Made by a program: the position numbers and the translations under genes
Shown here: positions 1-8,377 of the stretch, piece after piece
Layout of the letters: each line of letters begins with the position of its first letter
How positions within the stretch are numbered: position 1 is the first letter of the stretch
Assembly: GCA_963810485.1 (NCBI GenBank)
Contig: CAWENQ010000007.1
Span: forward strand, 310,001-374,000
Source: DATKFM01 sp963810485
Lineage (GTDB): Bacteria; Pseudomonadota; Alphaproteobacteria; Dongiales; Dongiaceae
Reading direction: 5' to 3'
Length of the DNA: 64,000 bases
The notes under the pieces: generated by a model
Databases searched by the model: none
Seen by the model: only the letters and a program-made list of their open reading frames with translations
What the model was told of the DNA's origin: nothing

Positions 1-527
1 AAGGTGCAGAACTTGTCGCAGCCTTCCTGCACTGACAGGAAGGCGGTGAGGCCCTGGCCGGCGCTGGATTCCGGCAGATGATCGAACTTCGACTCCACGG
101 GAAACTCGGTGTCGAGCAGATGGGCGCCGGCGCGGCGACCGTCCTTGCTGCCATGGGCACGGGCGGCGCGGGCGACCATCTCCGGCAGGCGGTGATAGGT
201 CTGGGGGCCGAGCACGATGTCGACGTAAGGCGCGCGCGCCAGGATCTCCGCACCCTCCGCCTGGGCAACGCAGCCGGCGACGGCGATGACCATGTCCCGG
301 CCCTCGGCGCGGTTGCGGTCCTGTTGGCGCCGCAGGCGGCCCAGTTCGCCGAAGACCTTCTCCGATGCCTTTTCGCGGATATGGCAGGTGTTGAGGATGA
401 CCATGTCGGCGTCGGCCGCATCTTCGGTCGGCGCATAGCCGAGCGGCGCCAGGACATCCGCCATGCGGGCGGAGTCATAGACGTTCATCTGGCAGCCATA
501 GGTCTTGATGAAGAGTTTCTTGGCCAA
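1..527 (-). CDS. miaB: tRNA-2-methylthio-N6-dimethylallyladenosine synthase MiaB (3' part outside window)
   Basis: Radical-SAM methylthiotransferase that adds the 2-methylthio group to i6A37 in tRNAs reading UNN codons. The visible ~175 residues carry the UPF0004 domain with three cluster cysteines (KTYGCQMN about residue 12, NTCHIREKA about 48, VAGCVAQ about 86) and the beginning of the radical-SAM motif QEGCDKFC at the window edge; the rest of the radical-SAM domain and TRAM domain lie outside. A TGA stands in frame just upstream (546-548 as seen on the plus strand), so the start must be close to TTG at 527 (or CTG at 536); no ATG is available before the conserved KKLFIKTYG. It follows the olsB/plsC block in the same direction with a ~160-bp gap. 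Confidence 0.93.
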   Translation of the reverse strand, partial: MAKKLFIKTYGCQMNVYDSARMADVLAPLGYAPTEDAADADMVILNTCHIREKASEKVFGELGRLRRQQDRNRAEGRDMVIAVAGCVAQAEGAEILARAPYVDIVLGPQTYHRLPEMVARAARAHGSKDGRRAGAHLLDTEFPVESKFDHLPESSAGQGLTAFLSVQEGCDKFCT

Positions 528-688
528 ATCGGTCAGGGCGTCCGCTCAGCAAGGAGAGCGACGCGTTTCGCTCCGAACATGCTCAATGAATATGAATGGG
601 GCCTGAAGTTTAGCATTTGCCGCGCCCCCTGTGAACCGGCTGCGGCGCTCTTTTCTCCAAGACTTCATATTATATATCAGCGGCTTAT

Positions 689-1540
689 CTATTTGCCCCG
701 AATCGCCCGATCGACTCCGGCGGCGACCTCCCGCTGGCAATGGTCGCTCAGCGCCTTGCGCGAGCCGAAGCGCGAGAACGGCACCGCCGGATGGAAATCG
801 ACCCGGATCGTCAGCGTCCCCAGGCTGGCCAGCTTCACCAGATGACCGAACAGATCCATGTCGCCATACCAGGCGAACAGCGGCCGCAAGCCATGGCCGA
901 CCGGCAGCCCGTTGAGCCTGACATAGGCGATGGAGATCGGCTGCACGATCAGGTCCTTGATCTCACCGTCGCCGCCGCCTTGCCGCCGCGGCTCGGCGAC
1001 GCTGAACAGCGCGCTGCGGAACGGCAGGACGCGGTTGCCGTCATTGCTGGTGCCTTCCGGAAACAAGATGACGCTGTCGCCCTCGATCAGGCGCGCCAGC
1101 AGATCGTCCCGCTGGGTATGGGTGGAGTGGCGGCGCCGGTCGACGAAGATCGTGCGCTGCAGCTTGGCCAGCATGCCGAAGAACGGCCAGCTCGCCACCT
1201 CCGTCTTGGCCACGAAACTGCCAATGATTATCGATCCGAGAACGGTGATGTCGAGATAAGAGCTGTGGTTGCAGACGAAAAGCGTCGGCCGCGCGGCGCT
1301 CATCTCGCCGGTCACCTCGACCTGAAAGCCGAGGGCGCGGCAGCACTGCAGATGGTACCAACGGGGAAACCGCTGCTGTGCCGTGCCGGGAAGCCGCATC
1401 AGCACCAGCTGCAGCGGCACGGCGATCGCGGTGAAGAAGAAATAGATGCCCAACCTGATGGCCGCGCGCATCGGCGACCCCAAGCTCAGGTCGCGCGTCC
1501 GGCGCATGCGAGGCATCACTGTCGACGACGATGAAGTCAC
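689..1540 (-). CDS. 1-acyl-sn-glycerol-3-phosphate acyltransferase family protein (probable OlsA, lyso-ornithine lipid acyltransferase)
   Basis: PlsC-family membrane acyltransferase, 283 residues. One hydrophobic segment lies near residues 25-48, followed by the catalytic HX4D motif (NHSSYLD, about 91-97) and the acceptor-binding FPEGTS block (about 160-165). It starts 11 bp after the stop of olsB, in the same direction, so the two are probably cotranscribed. In ornithine-lipid synthesis OlsB makes lyso-ornithine lipid and OlsA, a PlsC homologue, adds the second acyl chain; the tight pairing suggests this gene is OlsA. The family call is firm. The substrate is inferred from the neighbour, and a phosphatidic-acid PlsC role cannot be excluded from sequence alone. 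Confidence 0.85.
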   Translation of the reverse strand: MTSSSSTVMPRMRRTRDLSLGSPMRAAIRLGIYFFFTAIAVPLQLVLMRLPGTAQQRFPRWYHLQCCRALGFQVEVTGEMSAARPTLFVCNHSSYLDITVLGSIIIGSFVAKTEVASWPFFGMLAKLQRTIFVDRRRHSTHTQRDDLLARLIEGDSVILFPEGTSNDGNRVLPFRSALFSVAEPRRQGGGDGEIKDLIVQPISIAYVRLNGLPVGHGLRPLFAWYGDMDLFGHLVKLASLGTLTIRVDFHPAVPFSRFGSRKALSDHCQREVAAGVDRAIRGK

Positions 1541-1551
1541 GGCCTGATCGC

Positions 1552-2391
1552 TCAGACGGACTGACCGTTCCCCGCCGGACGCTGGGACTGATCACCGCGG
1601 GTATAGTGCTTCATGTACCTGTCGGAGAGCCAGTCGGTCTTGACGATGATGCAAACGTCCGTCGTGTGGAACTGGTGATCCACCACCGCGCCGTCGCCGA
1701 CGAACCCGCCCAGGCGCAGATAGCCCTTGATCAAGGGCGGCAGTTTTTCCATCGCCGCCTTCTTGTCGATCGCGTCCAGGCTCAACTGGTTCATCGACAC
1801 CATGCGGTCGGGCAGGGCGCGGGCGCGCAGCTCGATCGGCGCCAGATGATGGTGATAGAGATAGGACAGCGTCATCGCATGGGCTTCAGGCTCGACGCCC
1901 GGCAGGCTGGCGCAGCCGAACATCAGGCCGATCTCATAATGCATCACATAGTCGGTGATGCCGCGCCACATCAGCTGCATCGCCGCGCGCGAGCGGTACT
2001 CCGCCTCGATGCAGGACCGGCCCAGCTCCATGATCTCGCCGGGATGGGCCAGAAGCGGCGCGATGTCGAATTCGTCCGACGAGTAGAAGCGCCCATGCTT
2101 CTGCGCCACCGACCGCCGCAGGATCCGGTAGGTGCCGATGACCTTGCCGCTGCCGCCCAACTTGTGATCGATGATCAGCAGGTGATCGCAGACGGAATCG
2201 AAATTGTCGAAGTCCCGCTGCTTGGCCGCCATCTCGGCGGTCGGCTGCGCGCCCATCTCCTCATAGAAGATGCGGTAGCGAAGCGCCTGCGCCTGCTCGA
2301 TCTCGCCCGGGGATTCCGCCACGCGCAGCTCGAAATCGCCGACGCGTATGCTCACCGGACGGTCCTCGAACTGATGGGCAACCGCCATCAC
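1552..2391 (-). CDS. olsB: L-ornithine N(alpha)-acyltransferase OlsB
   Basis: GNAT-fold acyltransferase (hemolysin-like/Autoinducer-synthase-like family, 279 residues, usual length) that moves a 3-hydroxyacyl chain from acyl-ACP onto the alpha-amino group of ornithine, first step of ornithine lipid synthesis. Recognisable family segments are LRYRIFYEEMGA (about residues 37-48), the VIGTYRIL strand, EIMELGRSCI, and a C-terminal part with KGYLRLGGFVGDGAVVD. Its first codons overlap the end of fur (ATGA-type overlap at 2388-2391), and the plsC-like gene follows 11 bp downstream, giving a fur-olsB-olsA order. Confidence 0.88.
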   Translation of the reverse strand: MMAVAHQFEDRPVSIRVGDFELRVAESPGEIEQAQALRYRIFYEEMGAQPTAEMAAKQRDFDNFDSVCDHLLIIDHKLGGSGKVIGTYRILRRSVAQKHGRFYSSDEFDIAPLLAHPGEIMELGRSCIEAEYRSRAAMQLMWRGITDYVMHYEIGLMFGCASLPGVEPEAHAMTLSYLYHHHLAPIELRARALPDRMVSMNQLSLDAIDKKAAMEKLPPLIKGYLRLGGFVGDGAVVDHQFHTTDVCIIVKTDWLSDRYMKHYTRGDQSQRPAGNGQSV

Positions 2392-2825
2392 TTGGTCTCC
2401 GCGCGGTGCTTCTTGCCACCGCTGATGGGAACGGCATAGAGCTCCAGCCGGTGATCGACCAGCTTGTATCCCAGTTTCTCCGCCACGCGGCGCTGCAATT
2501 TCTCGATTTCCTCGTCCTGGAATTCGATGACCCGGCCGGACTGTACATCGATTAGATGATCGTGATGTGTCTCCGGCACTTCCTCATAGCGCGAGCGGCC
2601 GTCGCCGAAATCATGTTTCTCCAGGATCTCCGACTCTTCGAACAGGCGGACCGTGCGGTAGACCGTGGCGATGCTGATATGGGGATCGATCTCGACGGCG
2701 CGGCGGTAGACCTGCTCGACATCCGGATGGTCATGGGCGTCCGACAGCACCCGGGCGATCACCCGGCGCTGCTCGGTCATCTTCAATCCCCGGTCGATAC
2801 AGATCTGCTCGATGCGTGAATGCAT
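2388..2825 (-). CDS. fur: Fur family transcriptional regulator
   Basis: Metal-responsive repressor of about 145 residues. The winged helix is at the N-terminus (RRVIARVL, ISIATVYRTVRLF), followed by the dimerisation/metal domain with HHDHLID (about residues 87-93). The two cysteines that follow in E. coli Fur and hold structural zinc are absent: the equivalent place reads VQSG. This is typical of alphaproteobacterial Fur/Mur proteins, so iron versus manganese sensing is open. The start at 2825 (MHSRIEQICIDRG) fits the family; the frame extends 14 codons further upstream to 2867. The gene overlaps olsB by 4 bp. Confidence 0.88.
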   Translation of the reverse strand: MHSRIEQICIDRGLKMTEQRRVIARVLSDAHDHPDVEQVYRRAVEIDPHISIATVYRTVRLFEESEILEKHDFGDGRSRYEEVPETHHDHLIDVQSGRVIEFQDEEIEKLQRRVAEKLGYKLVDHRLELYAVPISGGKKHRAETK

Positions 2826-2927
2826 GCCTTCGAACCCCATCACCCAAGCCCAATAGATTGAGAGCAAATATCATAATGCAAGAGCCGGTCCGCGCACAGT
2901 CATTTACAAGCAATTGTGGCCATTGGG

Positions 2928-3416
2928 CTAATTGGGGCGACCCGGCAATCGGGCCTGCTGCTCCAACGGCAGGCACAGCACTTCGGCATCGACCGGCGGC
3001 CCCGGCGCCCGGCGGTAATAGCCGGGCCGGCGGCTCAAGGGCCGAAAGCCGTGGCGGCGGTAGAACGCCAGCGCCGGGCCGTTGTCGGCGGCGACCTCCA
3101 GCAACAGGCGCGATGCTCCCGCCTGGAGCACCAGCTCGAGGGCCCGGCCGAGCAGCGCCGCCGCAATTCCCTGGCGGCGGAGGGCGGGCAGCACGCCCAG
3201 GGTCAGCACTTCGGCGTCGGGTGGCTGCATCTGCAGCAGGATCAGGCCGGCGGGCTGCCTGTCCCGCACCGCCAGGAACCCGGCCGAGCCCGGCATCGCC
3301 AGGAGCTCAGCGAAGGCCTGGACGGTCCATGGCGTGTCGAAGGCGGCGCCATGGAGCGCCGCCGCGAGTTCCAGATCGAAGGCGCCCAGGGGCCGGATCG
3401 TGATGCCGCCGTCCAC
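2928..3416 (-). CDS. rimI: ribosomal-protein-alanine N-acetyltransferase RimI
   Basis: GNAT acetyltransferase, about 162 residues. The acetyl-CoA binding motif is LRRQGIAAALL after the VLTLGVLP strand, and the conserved C-terminal block reads NGPALAFYRRHGF. RimI acetylates the N-terminal alanine of ribosomal protein S18, and in many bacteria it sits beside tsaB as here. The start is taken as GTG at 3416 (VDGGITIRPL), 7 bp after the tsaB stop; the frame is open further upstream only because it runs antisense through the tsaB region. The gap to fur is about 100 bp. Confidence 0.88.
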   Translation of the reverse strand: MDGGITIRPLGAFDLELAAALHGAAFDTPWTVQAFAELLAMPGSAGFLAVRDRQPAGLILLQMQPPDAEVLTLGVLPALRRQGIAAALLGRALELVLQAGASRLLLEVAADNGPALAFYRRHGFRPLSRRPGYYRRAPGPPVDAEVLCLPLEQQARLPGRPN

Positions 3417-3423
3417 GGAGGAC

Positions 3424-4128
3424 TCACGCTCCCGGTGCGGGCTGGGACGAAGGCCGCTTGTGCCCGGCGACGGTGACATCGGCCGGCCGCAGATAAAGCG
3501 GGACCGGCGGCAGAAGCTCCGACGGATTCCGGCGCGCCGCCAGCGAGGCCACATGGGCGGCATCGATATGGGCGACCGCCGCCAGGGTGATCCCGGCGCC
3601 CGCCGGCAGATGCGGCTGCAGCAGGGCAACGCCATCCCCGGCGACGATCAGCGGCTGCCCCGGTGCCGCCGCCAGGACAGACTCCGGCGCCAGGATCGCC
3701 GGACCGGATACCGGGCGCCGGTCGCAGTCGTAGAACTGGGTGAAGAGATCGCCGCGCTTTGAATCCATGACGATGGCAACCGTACGGCCGGCGGTCGCCG
3801 CCGGCGGCAGCGATTCGAGCACCGCATCGAAGGTGGTGATGCCGGCCGCCGGCAAGCCGCCGGCCAGCGCCAATCCGCGGGCCGCCGCCAGCGCGACGCG
3901 GATGCCGGTGAAGGATCCGGGCCCGACGGTGACGGCGATCCGCGCGAGATCGCCGAAGCCGCAGCCGGCCTCGGCCATCGCCGCCAGGATCATCGGCATC
4001 AGCCGCTCCGCCTGGCCGCGGCTCATCGGCTCGAGACGGCGCGCGGCAATGCGGCCGCCGGCCCACAGCGCCGCCGAGCAGCAGGCGCCGGAGCTGTCGA
4101 ACGCCAGAATGGTTTCGCCGTCTTTCAT
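3424..4128 (-). CDS. tsaB: tRNA threonylcarbamoyladenosine biosynthesis protein TsaB
   Basis: Partner of TsaD/TsaE in making t6A37 of ANN-decoding tRNAs. It is a 234-residue ASKHA-fold protein with the N-terminal ILAFDSSGACCSAAL strand pair and the family signature VTVGPGSFTGIRVAL near residues 67-81. It is the first gene of the tsaB-rimI pair; its start ATG at 4128 faces the divergent dipeptidase gene across about 125 bp that should hold both promoters. Confidence 0.92.
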   Translation of the reverse strand: MKDGETILAFDSSGACCSAALWAGGRIAARRLEPMSRGQAERLMPMILAAMAEAGCGFGDLARIAVTVGPGSFTGIRVALAAARGLALAGGLPAAGITTFDAVLESLPPAATAGRTVAIVMDSKRGDLFTQFYDCDRRPVSGPAILAPESVLAAAPGQPLIVAGDGVALLQPHLPAGAGITLAAVAHIDAAHVASLAARRNPSELLPPVPLYLRPADVTVAGHKRPSSQPAPGA

Positions 4129-4253
4129 CTAGCCTCGAACCGCATTGGCCGGCTCGCTTCTCGCTTGCATCCGCCGCTGACCGTGATACCTGTCTGCGCC
4201 GCAACGGGCGCGCCGCGCCTGCGTAGAACAAGTTGCCGGAGCCACCGACGCGA

Positions 4254-4805
4254 ATGGATCTCGTCGAGATAACGCCTCAAAGCCACGCTGTCATCCTGTC
4301 GCTGGCTTATGCGACGCCGCAGAACATCACGGGAAAGCCGATCTACCGCCAGGCGAAGTGCTATCTGCACCGCGACGCCGAGCCGAAGCTGGCGCGCGCC
4401 ATCGAGCTGGCCAAGGCGATCGACCTGACGCTCAAGATTTTCGATGCCTACCGCCCGACCGAGGCGCAATGGATGCTGTGGAACCACGCGCCCAATCCCG
4501 AATTCTTCGCCGATCCGCGCAAGGGCTCGCCCCATTCCCGCGGCGTCGCCGTGGATCTGACGCTGGTGGATGCCGCCGGCAACGAGCTGGAGATGGGCAC
4601 GCCGTTCGATGACATGACGCCCAATGCCCATCACGGCGCGCTGACCGTCTCGCCGGCGGCGCAGCGCAACCGGGCGATCCTGCTGGGCCTGATGTCGGCG
4701 TCGGGCTGGGATTTCTACAAGAACGAGTGGTGGCACTATCAGCTGTTCAATTCCCGCAGCTTTCCGGTCTATGCCGAGGCCGACCTGAAACTCGGGCTGA
4801 TGTAG
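4254..4805 (+). CDS. D-alanyl-D-alanine dipeptidase (VanX/DdpX family)
   Basis: Zinc peptidase of the M15D family that splits D-Ala-D-Ala, 183 residues from the chosen ATG. Zinc ligands and catalytic residues are all visible: H94 and D101 in SPHSRGVAVD, E158 and H161 in NEWWHY, and the substrate-binding arginine R68 in DAYRP. There is no signal peptide, so action is cytoplasmic, as for DdpX in peptidoglycan peptide recycling. The ATG at 4254 is preferred over an in-frame TTG at 4233. There is no vanA/vanH neighbour, so a glycopeptide-resistance role is not supported. Confidence 0.88.
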   Translation: MDLVEITPQSHAVILSLAYATPQNITGKPIYRQAKCYLHRDAEPKLARAIELAKAIDLTLKIFDAYRPTEAQWMLWNHAPNPEFFADPRKGSPHSRGVAVDLTLVDAAGNELEMGTPFDDMTPNAHHGALTVSPAAQRNRAILLGLMSASGWDFYKNEWWHYQLFNSRSFPVYAEADLKLGLM

Positions 4806-4835
4806 GGCCGCGAGCTTGCTGAATCCCGGGGCCGA

Positions 4836-5456
4836 TCAGAGAATCTGGCAGGCTTCGTCGAAGTCCAGCCGCGGCGCCCGCGGCTTCATGTTCTGGCCGT
4901 CGCCATAGCCGAGATTGCAGAGGAAGTTCGACTTCCAGCGGCCGTCCGGAAAGAACTCGGCATCCAGCTTGGCATTGTCGAAGCCCGACATCGGCCCGCA
5001 ATCCAGGCCGAGCGCCCGGGCGGCGAGGATCAGATAGGCGCCCTGCAGCGAGCCGTTGCGCAGCGCAGTTTCCTTGATCAGCGCCTCCTTGCCGGCGAAC
5101 CAGCTGCGCGCATCCTCGAACGGCCAGAGGCGCGGCAGCAATTCATAGAACTGCGTGTCATAGGCGATGACGGCGGTGACCGGCGCCGCCATGGTCTGCT
5201 TCACATTGCCTTTCGACAGCACCGGCTGCAGCCGTTCCTTGGCCGCTTTCGACTTCAGGAACAGCACCCGCATCGGGCTGCAATTGGCGCTGGTGGGCGG
5301 CATGCGCGCCAGTTCATAGACCGCGGCCAGCACCACGTCGCTGACGGGATCGCCGTTCCAGGACCGGTGAGTACGCGCCAGGCGGAAGATGCGGTCCATG
5401 GCCGCGTCGCCGACGATCTTGGCGGCCGGCGGCAATTGATCGTCGATAACACTCAT
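4836..5456 (-). CDS. malonic semialdehyde reductase, RutE/HadB-like nitroreductase family
   Basis: FMN-dependent nitroreductase-fold protein, 206 residues. The FMN-phosphate contact is RTHRSW near residues 29-34; PPTSANCSPMRVLFL and the C-terminal GFDNAKLDAEFFPDG/NLGYGDG blocks are those of the RutE/HadB subgroup, which reduces malonic semialdehyde to 3-hydroxypropionate in pyrimidine breakdown. No other rut genes are nearby, so the physiological substrate is an inference from the subgroup. It lies alone between the convergent dipeptidase gene and nfu. Confidence 0.82.
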   Translation of the reverse strand: MSVIDDQLPPAAKIVGDAAMDRIFRLARTHRSWNGDPVSDVVLAAVYELARMPPTSANCSPMRVLFLKSKAAKERLQPVLSKGNVKQTMAAPVTAVIAYDTQFYELLPRLWPFEDARSWFAGKEALIKETALRNGSLQGAYLILAARALGLDCGPMSGFDNAKLDAEFFPDGRWKSNFLCNLGYGDGQNMKPRAPRLDFDEACQIL

Positions 5457-5504
5457 GGCTGCCCCCGCCTGACTGCGCCGACCACTGAAAGGTGAATTGG
5501 CGGG

Positions 5505-6056
5505 CTACTGGACCGCCCGAACCGCCGTGACTTCCGGGATGTAGTGCTTGAGCATGTTCTCGATGCCCATGCGCAGAGTCGCCGTCGAACTCGGGCAGCC
5601 GGAGCACGCGCCCTGCATATGCAGGAAGACGACGCCCTGCTCGAAGCCGCGGAAGACGATATCACCGCCATCCTGGGCCACCGCCGGGCGCACTCGCGTG
5701 TTAATCAGCTCCTTGATCTGGGAGACGATCTCCGTGTCTTCGCCTTCGGATTCACCGGTCGATTCGGCGCCTTCAAGCACCACCGGCCGGTTGGCGGTGA
5801 AATGCTCCATGATGATGCCCAGCACGGCAGGCTTCAGCAGGTACCATTCCTTTGCGTCGAGCTTGGTGACGCTGATGAAATCGCTACCCAGGAAGACACC
5901 GTTAACGCCCTCGACCTGGAACAGCCGTTCGGCCAGGGGCGAACGCTTGGCGGCCTCGGCATCGGGCATGTGCAGGGTGCCCTCGGCCATCACTTCGCGG
6001 CCGGGAATGAATTTCAGGGTCTGTGGATTCGGGGTTTCTTCCGTCTGGATGAACAT
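5505..6056 (-). CDS. NifU family Fe-S carrier protein (Nfu type)
   Basis: Iron-sulfur cluster carrier, 183 residues in two domains: an N-terminal Nfu_N domain beginning MFIQTEETPNPQTLKF (1 to about 90) and a C-terminal NifU domain with the cluster-binding CSGC (C151, C154) after RPAVAQDGGDIVF. This is the usual alphaproteobacterial/mitochondrial NFU1 arrangement. It probably delivers 4Fe-4S clusters to target enzymes; MiaB, Nth and other Fe-S proteins are encoded in this window. It is divergent from the cyclase gene at 6184. Confidence 0.92.
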   Translation of the reverse strand: MFIQTEETPNPQTLKFIPGREVMAEGTLHMPDAEAAKRSPLAERLFQVEGVNGVFLGSDFISVTKLDAKEWYLLKPAVLGIIMEHFTANRPVVLEGAESTGESEGEDTEIVSQIKELINTRVRPAVAQDGGDIVFRGFEQGVVFLHMQGACSGCPSSTATLRMGIENMLKHYIPEVTAVRAVQ

Positions 6057-6183
6057 GGCAGCAGCCCTTTCGCGCGCCCACCCGGCGCCTTACATGAGAT
6101 TGTGAGTGGAACATGGTGCAATCCGCGCCTATCTTCAACGTCAAGCTTTATCGTTTTGTTACATAAGGACGATTCGAAACGCC

Positions 6184-7431
6184 ATGGGCAGACCCCCACA
6201 GGCCGTCACGGCTCCGCCGGCGCCGGTCATCGACTGCGCCGATCCGCTGGTGGACTGGCTGCTGACCGAGGCCCCCGGCGTGCCATCGACCGGCATGATG
6301 ATCGCCGAACTGGGCGCCCGGCTGAACAAGGCCGGATTGCCGATCGCGCGCATCCAGGTCGGCACCCGCACGCTTCATCCCCAGCTCTTCGCCATCGGCT
6401 ACCTCTGGTACCGCGGCCAGGCCGCCGCAGAGGAAATCCAGCGTGGCCATGATATCGTCACCAGCCCGGTGTACCTGGACAGCCCGATCAAGGTGATCCA
6501 CGACGGCGCGCCGGAGATCCGCCGGCGGCTCGAGGGACCGGAGGCGGTGCTGGACTTCCCGATCATGCGGGACCTGCAGCAAGAGGGCATGACCGACGTG
6601 CTGCTGCTGCCGCTGCGCTCTTCCGGCAAGCGGCCCAACAGCTTCAGTGTTTCCACCGACCGGCCCGGCGGTTTCACCGAGCGGGACGTGACTGTCATCC
6701 GGCGCCTGATGCCGGTGCTGTCGCTGGTGCTCGACATCAAGCAGACCAAGCGAACCGCCGGCATGCTGCTGGAGGTCTATCTCGGCCGCAATGCCGGCCG
6801 CCGCGTGCTGGAAGGGCGGATCAAGCGGGGCGATGTGGACAGCATCGCCGCGGCCCTTTGGTACTGCGACCTCCGCAGCTTCACCGCCATCACCGAGGGC
6901 ATGTCGCCCCAGGACGTTGTGCTGCTGCTCAACGACTATTTCGACTGCATGAGCGGCCCGGTGCATCGCCACGATGGCGAGGTGCTGAAGTTCATCGGCG
7001 ATGGCTTCCTGGCGATCTTCCCGATCAAGGACGATCTGGACCGGGATCGCGCCTGCAACACCGCCCTCAAGGCGGCGATGGAATCCCTTGCGGCGCTCAA
7101 AGAGCTCAATGCCAGCCGACAGGCTTCCGGCAAGCCGCTTCTCGAAGTGGGCATCGCGCTCCACATCGGCAGCGTCATGTATGGCAATGTCGGCGCAGCC
7201 GAGCGGCTGGATTTCACCATCACCGGACCGGCGGTGAATCTGGTGTCGCGGATCGAGAACCTGTGCCGCGACCTCCACTATCCGCTGCTGACCTCAGCGC
7301 CGTTCGCCTCGCCCTGCGGCTCCACGCTGCGCTCCATCGGCCTGCACCGGCTGCGCGGCGTGGCGGCGCCGCAGGAGATCTACACGCTGCCGGAGCTGGC
7401 GGAACGTCAGCTCGATGCCGTGAACGCGTAA
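6184..7431 (+). CDS. class III adenylate/guanylate cyclase with N-terminal sensor region
   Basis: A 415-residue soluble protein. Residues 1 to about 200 resemble a divergent ligand/PAS-like region (RPGGFTERDVTVIRRL), and the C-terminal half is a class III nucleotide cyclase domain. Metal-binding aspartates are D229 in YCDLRSFT and D273 in KFIGDGF; K269 of the KxxGD motif is the residue usually associated with ATP choice, and the transition-state Asn/Arg are in VNLVSRIENL. Product is therefore probably cAMP. The ATG at 6184 (MGRPPQ) is chosen; the frame is open 26 codons further upstream. The small exported protein gene follows 20 bp downstream. Confidence 0.85.
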   Translation: MGRPPQAVTAPPAPVIDCADPLVDWLLTEAPGVPSTGMMIAELGARLNKAGLPIARIQVGTRTLHPQLFAIGYLWYRGQAAAEEIQRGHDIVTSPVYLDSPIKVIHDGAPEIRRRLEGPEAVLDFPIMRDLQQEGMTDVLLLPLRSSGKRPNSFSVSTDRPGGFTERDVTVIRRLMPVLSLVLDIKQTKRTAGMLLEVYLGRNAGRRVLEGRIKRGDVDSIAAALWYCDLRSFTAITEGMSPQDVVLLLNDYFDCMSGPVHRHDGEVLKFIGDGFLAIFPIKDDLDRDRACNTALKAAMESLAALKELNASRQASGKPLLEVGIALHIGSVMYGNVGAAERLDFTITGPAVNLVSRIENLCRDLHYPLLTSAPFASPCGSTLRSIGLHRLRGVAAPQEIYTLPELAERQLDAVNA

Positions 7432-7451
7432 CCTCACAAGGGGATTTCCAC

Positions 7452-7976
7452 ATGCAAACCGGTCTTCAGCGGCTGGCTATCGTTGCATTGCTGGCGGCCT
7501 CGCTGTGCGGCCTGCCGCAGCTTGGCCGCGCCGACGACAGCGTTGCCGGTCTCTATATCGTCAAGGGTACCAGTCAGGGCGGCAGGCCCTATGAAGGCGT
7601 CGCCCAGATCAGTGCCGCCGGTAAGACCTACGAGATTCTTTGGCAGATCGGCCAGGACACCTACAGGGGACGCGGCATTGCCTACAGCAAAGGGTTGGCC
7701 TTCGCCTTTGTCGGCGCCGGCTTCACCAAAGCCAACATCGTGCTCTATGAGCAGGCCGGGGCCGGCATCTGGTGCGGTGTCTGGACCAGCGACAGTCCGG
7801 ACCAGGTGGGCCAGGAGGCGTTGATCCTGAAGCGCGACGGCGCGGCCGCCCCAGATGTGGATTGCCGGGAGATCACGGCCTCACGCGATGGCGTCGATGT
7901 CCTCCAGCGACAAGTTGCCTGGGACCAGGGTGATGGGGACCCGCAGCTTGCCGACGAACTTGGTGGTGAGCGCTGA
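7452..7976 (+). CDS. hypothetical exported protein
   Basis: A 174-residue protein with a clear signal peptide (QRLAIVALLAASLCGLPQLGRA, cut near residue 27). The body, YIVKGTSQGGRPYEGVAQI to DQVGQEALIL, resembles small periplasmic proteins of unknown function with a beta-rich fold. The ATG has GGGGATTT upstream and the gene sits 20 bp behind the cyclase, so the two are probably cotranscribed. The last ~32 codons run antisense over the end of the universal stress gene; their composition looks like shadow sequence, so the true C-terminus may be earlier in the living organism. No function assigned. Confidence 0.7.
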   Translation: MQTGLQRLAIVALLAASLCGLPQLGRADDSVAGLYIVKGTSQGGRPYEGVAQISAAGKTYEILWQIGQDTYRGRGIAYSKGLAFAFVGAGFTKANIVLYEQAGAGIWCGVWTSDSPDQVGQEALILKRDGAAAPDVDCREITASRDGVDVLQRQVAWDQGDGDPQLADELGGER

Positions 7977-8372
7977 AACCAGGGGTCCCGGGCCCTTGGC
8001 GCCGGTGGCCGCCCCCAGCACCAGGATGGAGATCGAGGGCTCCTCGTCGATCAGCTTCAACAGCTCATCGCGCCGGTTGCCTTCGCGGATGCAGAGGATC
8101 GGCATGGCGTTCGAGGTCTTCTGCACGTCGGCGGCGACCTTCTGCAGGATCTGCTCCGCCGCCATCCGCGCCTCCTCCCGCATCAATTCGTTGACCCCCA
8201 TCCATTGCTGCGCCTCCGCGGGCTCTACGACCGCCAGCAGCGCCACCCGGCCGCCGGTCTTGCGCGCGCGGATGCAGGCATAGCGCAGGGCCACCTTCAA
8301 TTCCGGCGATTCGTCGACCACGACCAGGAAGATGCGGTTGATCGCCTTGTCGGCGGCGGGTGCTTCAGTCAT
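7881..8372 (-). CDS. universal stress protein, UspA family
   Basis: A 163-residue single Usp domain: N-terminal RIFLVVVDESPELKVALRYA, the VALLAVVEP strand, and SILVLGAATGAKGPGPLV followed by VPITLVPG. The G-x2-G-x9-G nucleotide loop is approximate here (GAATGAKGPG), so ATP binding is uncertain. It lies 5 bp after the TIGR02186 gene in the same direction (TSUP permease - TIGR02186 - Usp), an apparent operon. Its 3' end overlaps the convergent exported-protein gene by about 96 bp. Confidence 0.88.
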   Translation of the reverse strand: MTEAPAADKAINRIFLVVVDESPELKVALRYACIRARKTGGRVALLAVVEPAEAQQWMGVNELMREEARMAAEQILQKVAADVQKTSNAMPILCIREGNRRDELLKLIDEEPSISILVLGAATGAKGPGPLVSALTTKFVGKLRVPITLVPGNLSLEDIDAIA

Positions 8373-8377
8373 GACGG

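Noticed and set aside
4233..4805. Vancomycin-resistance role for the VanX-like dipeptidase
   Set aside because: No vanA/vanH-type ligase or dehydrogenase is near; a peptidoglycan recycling role is enough.
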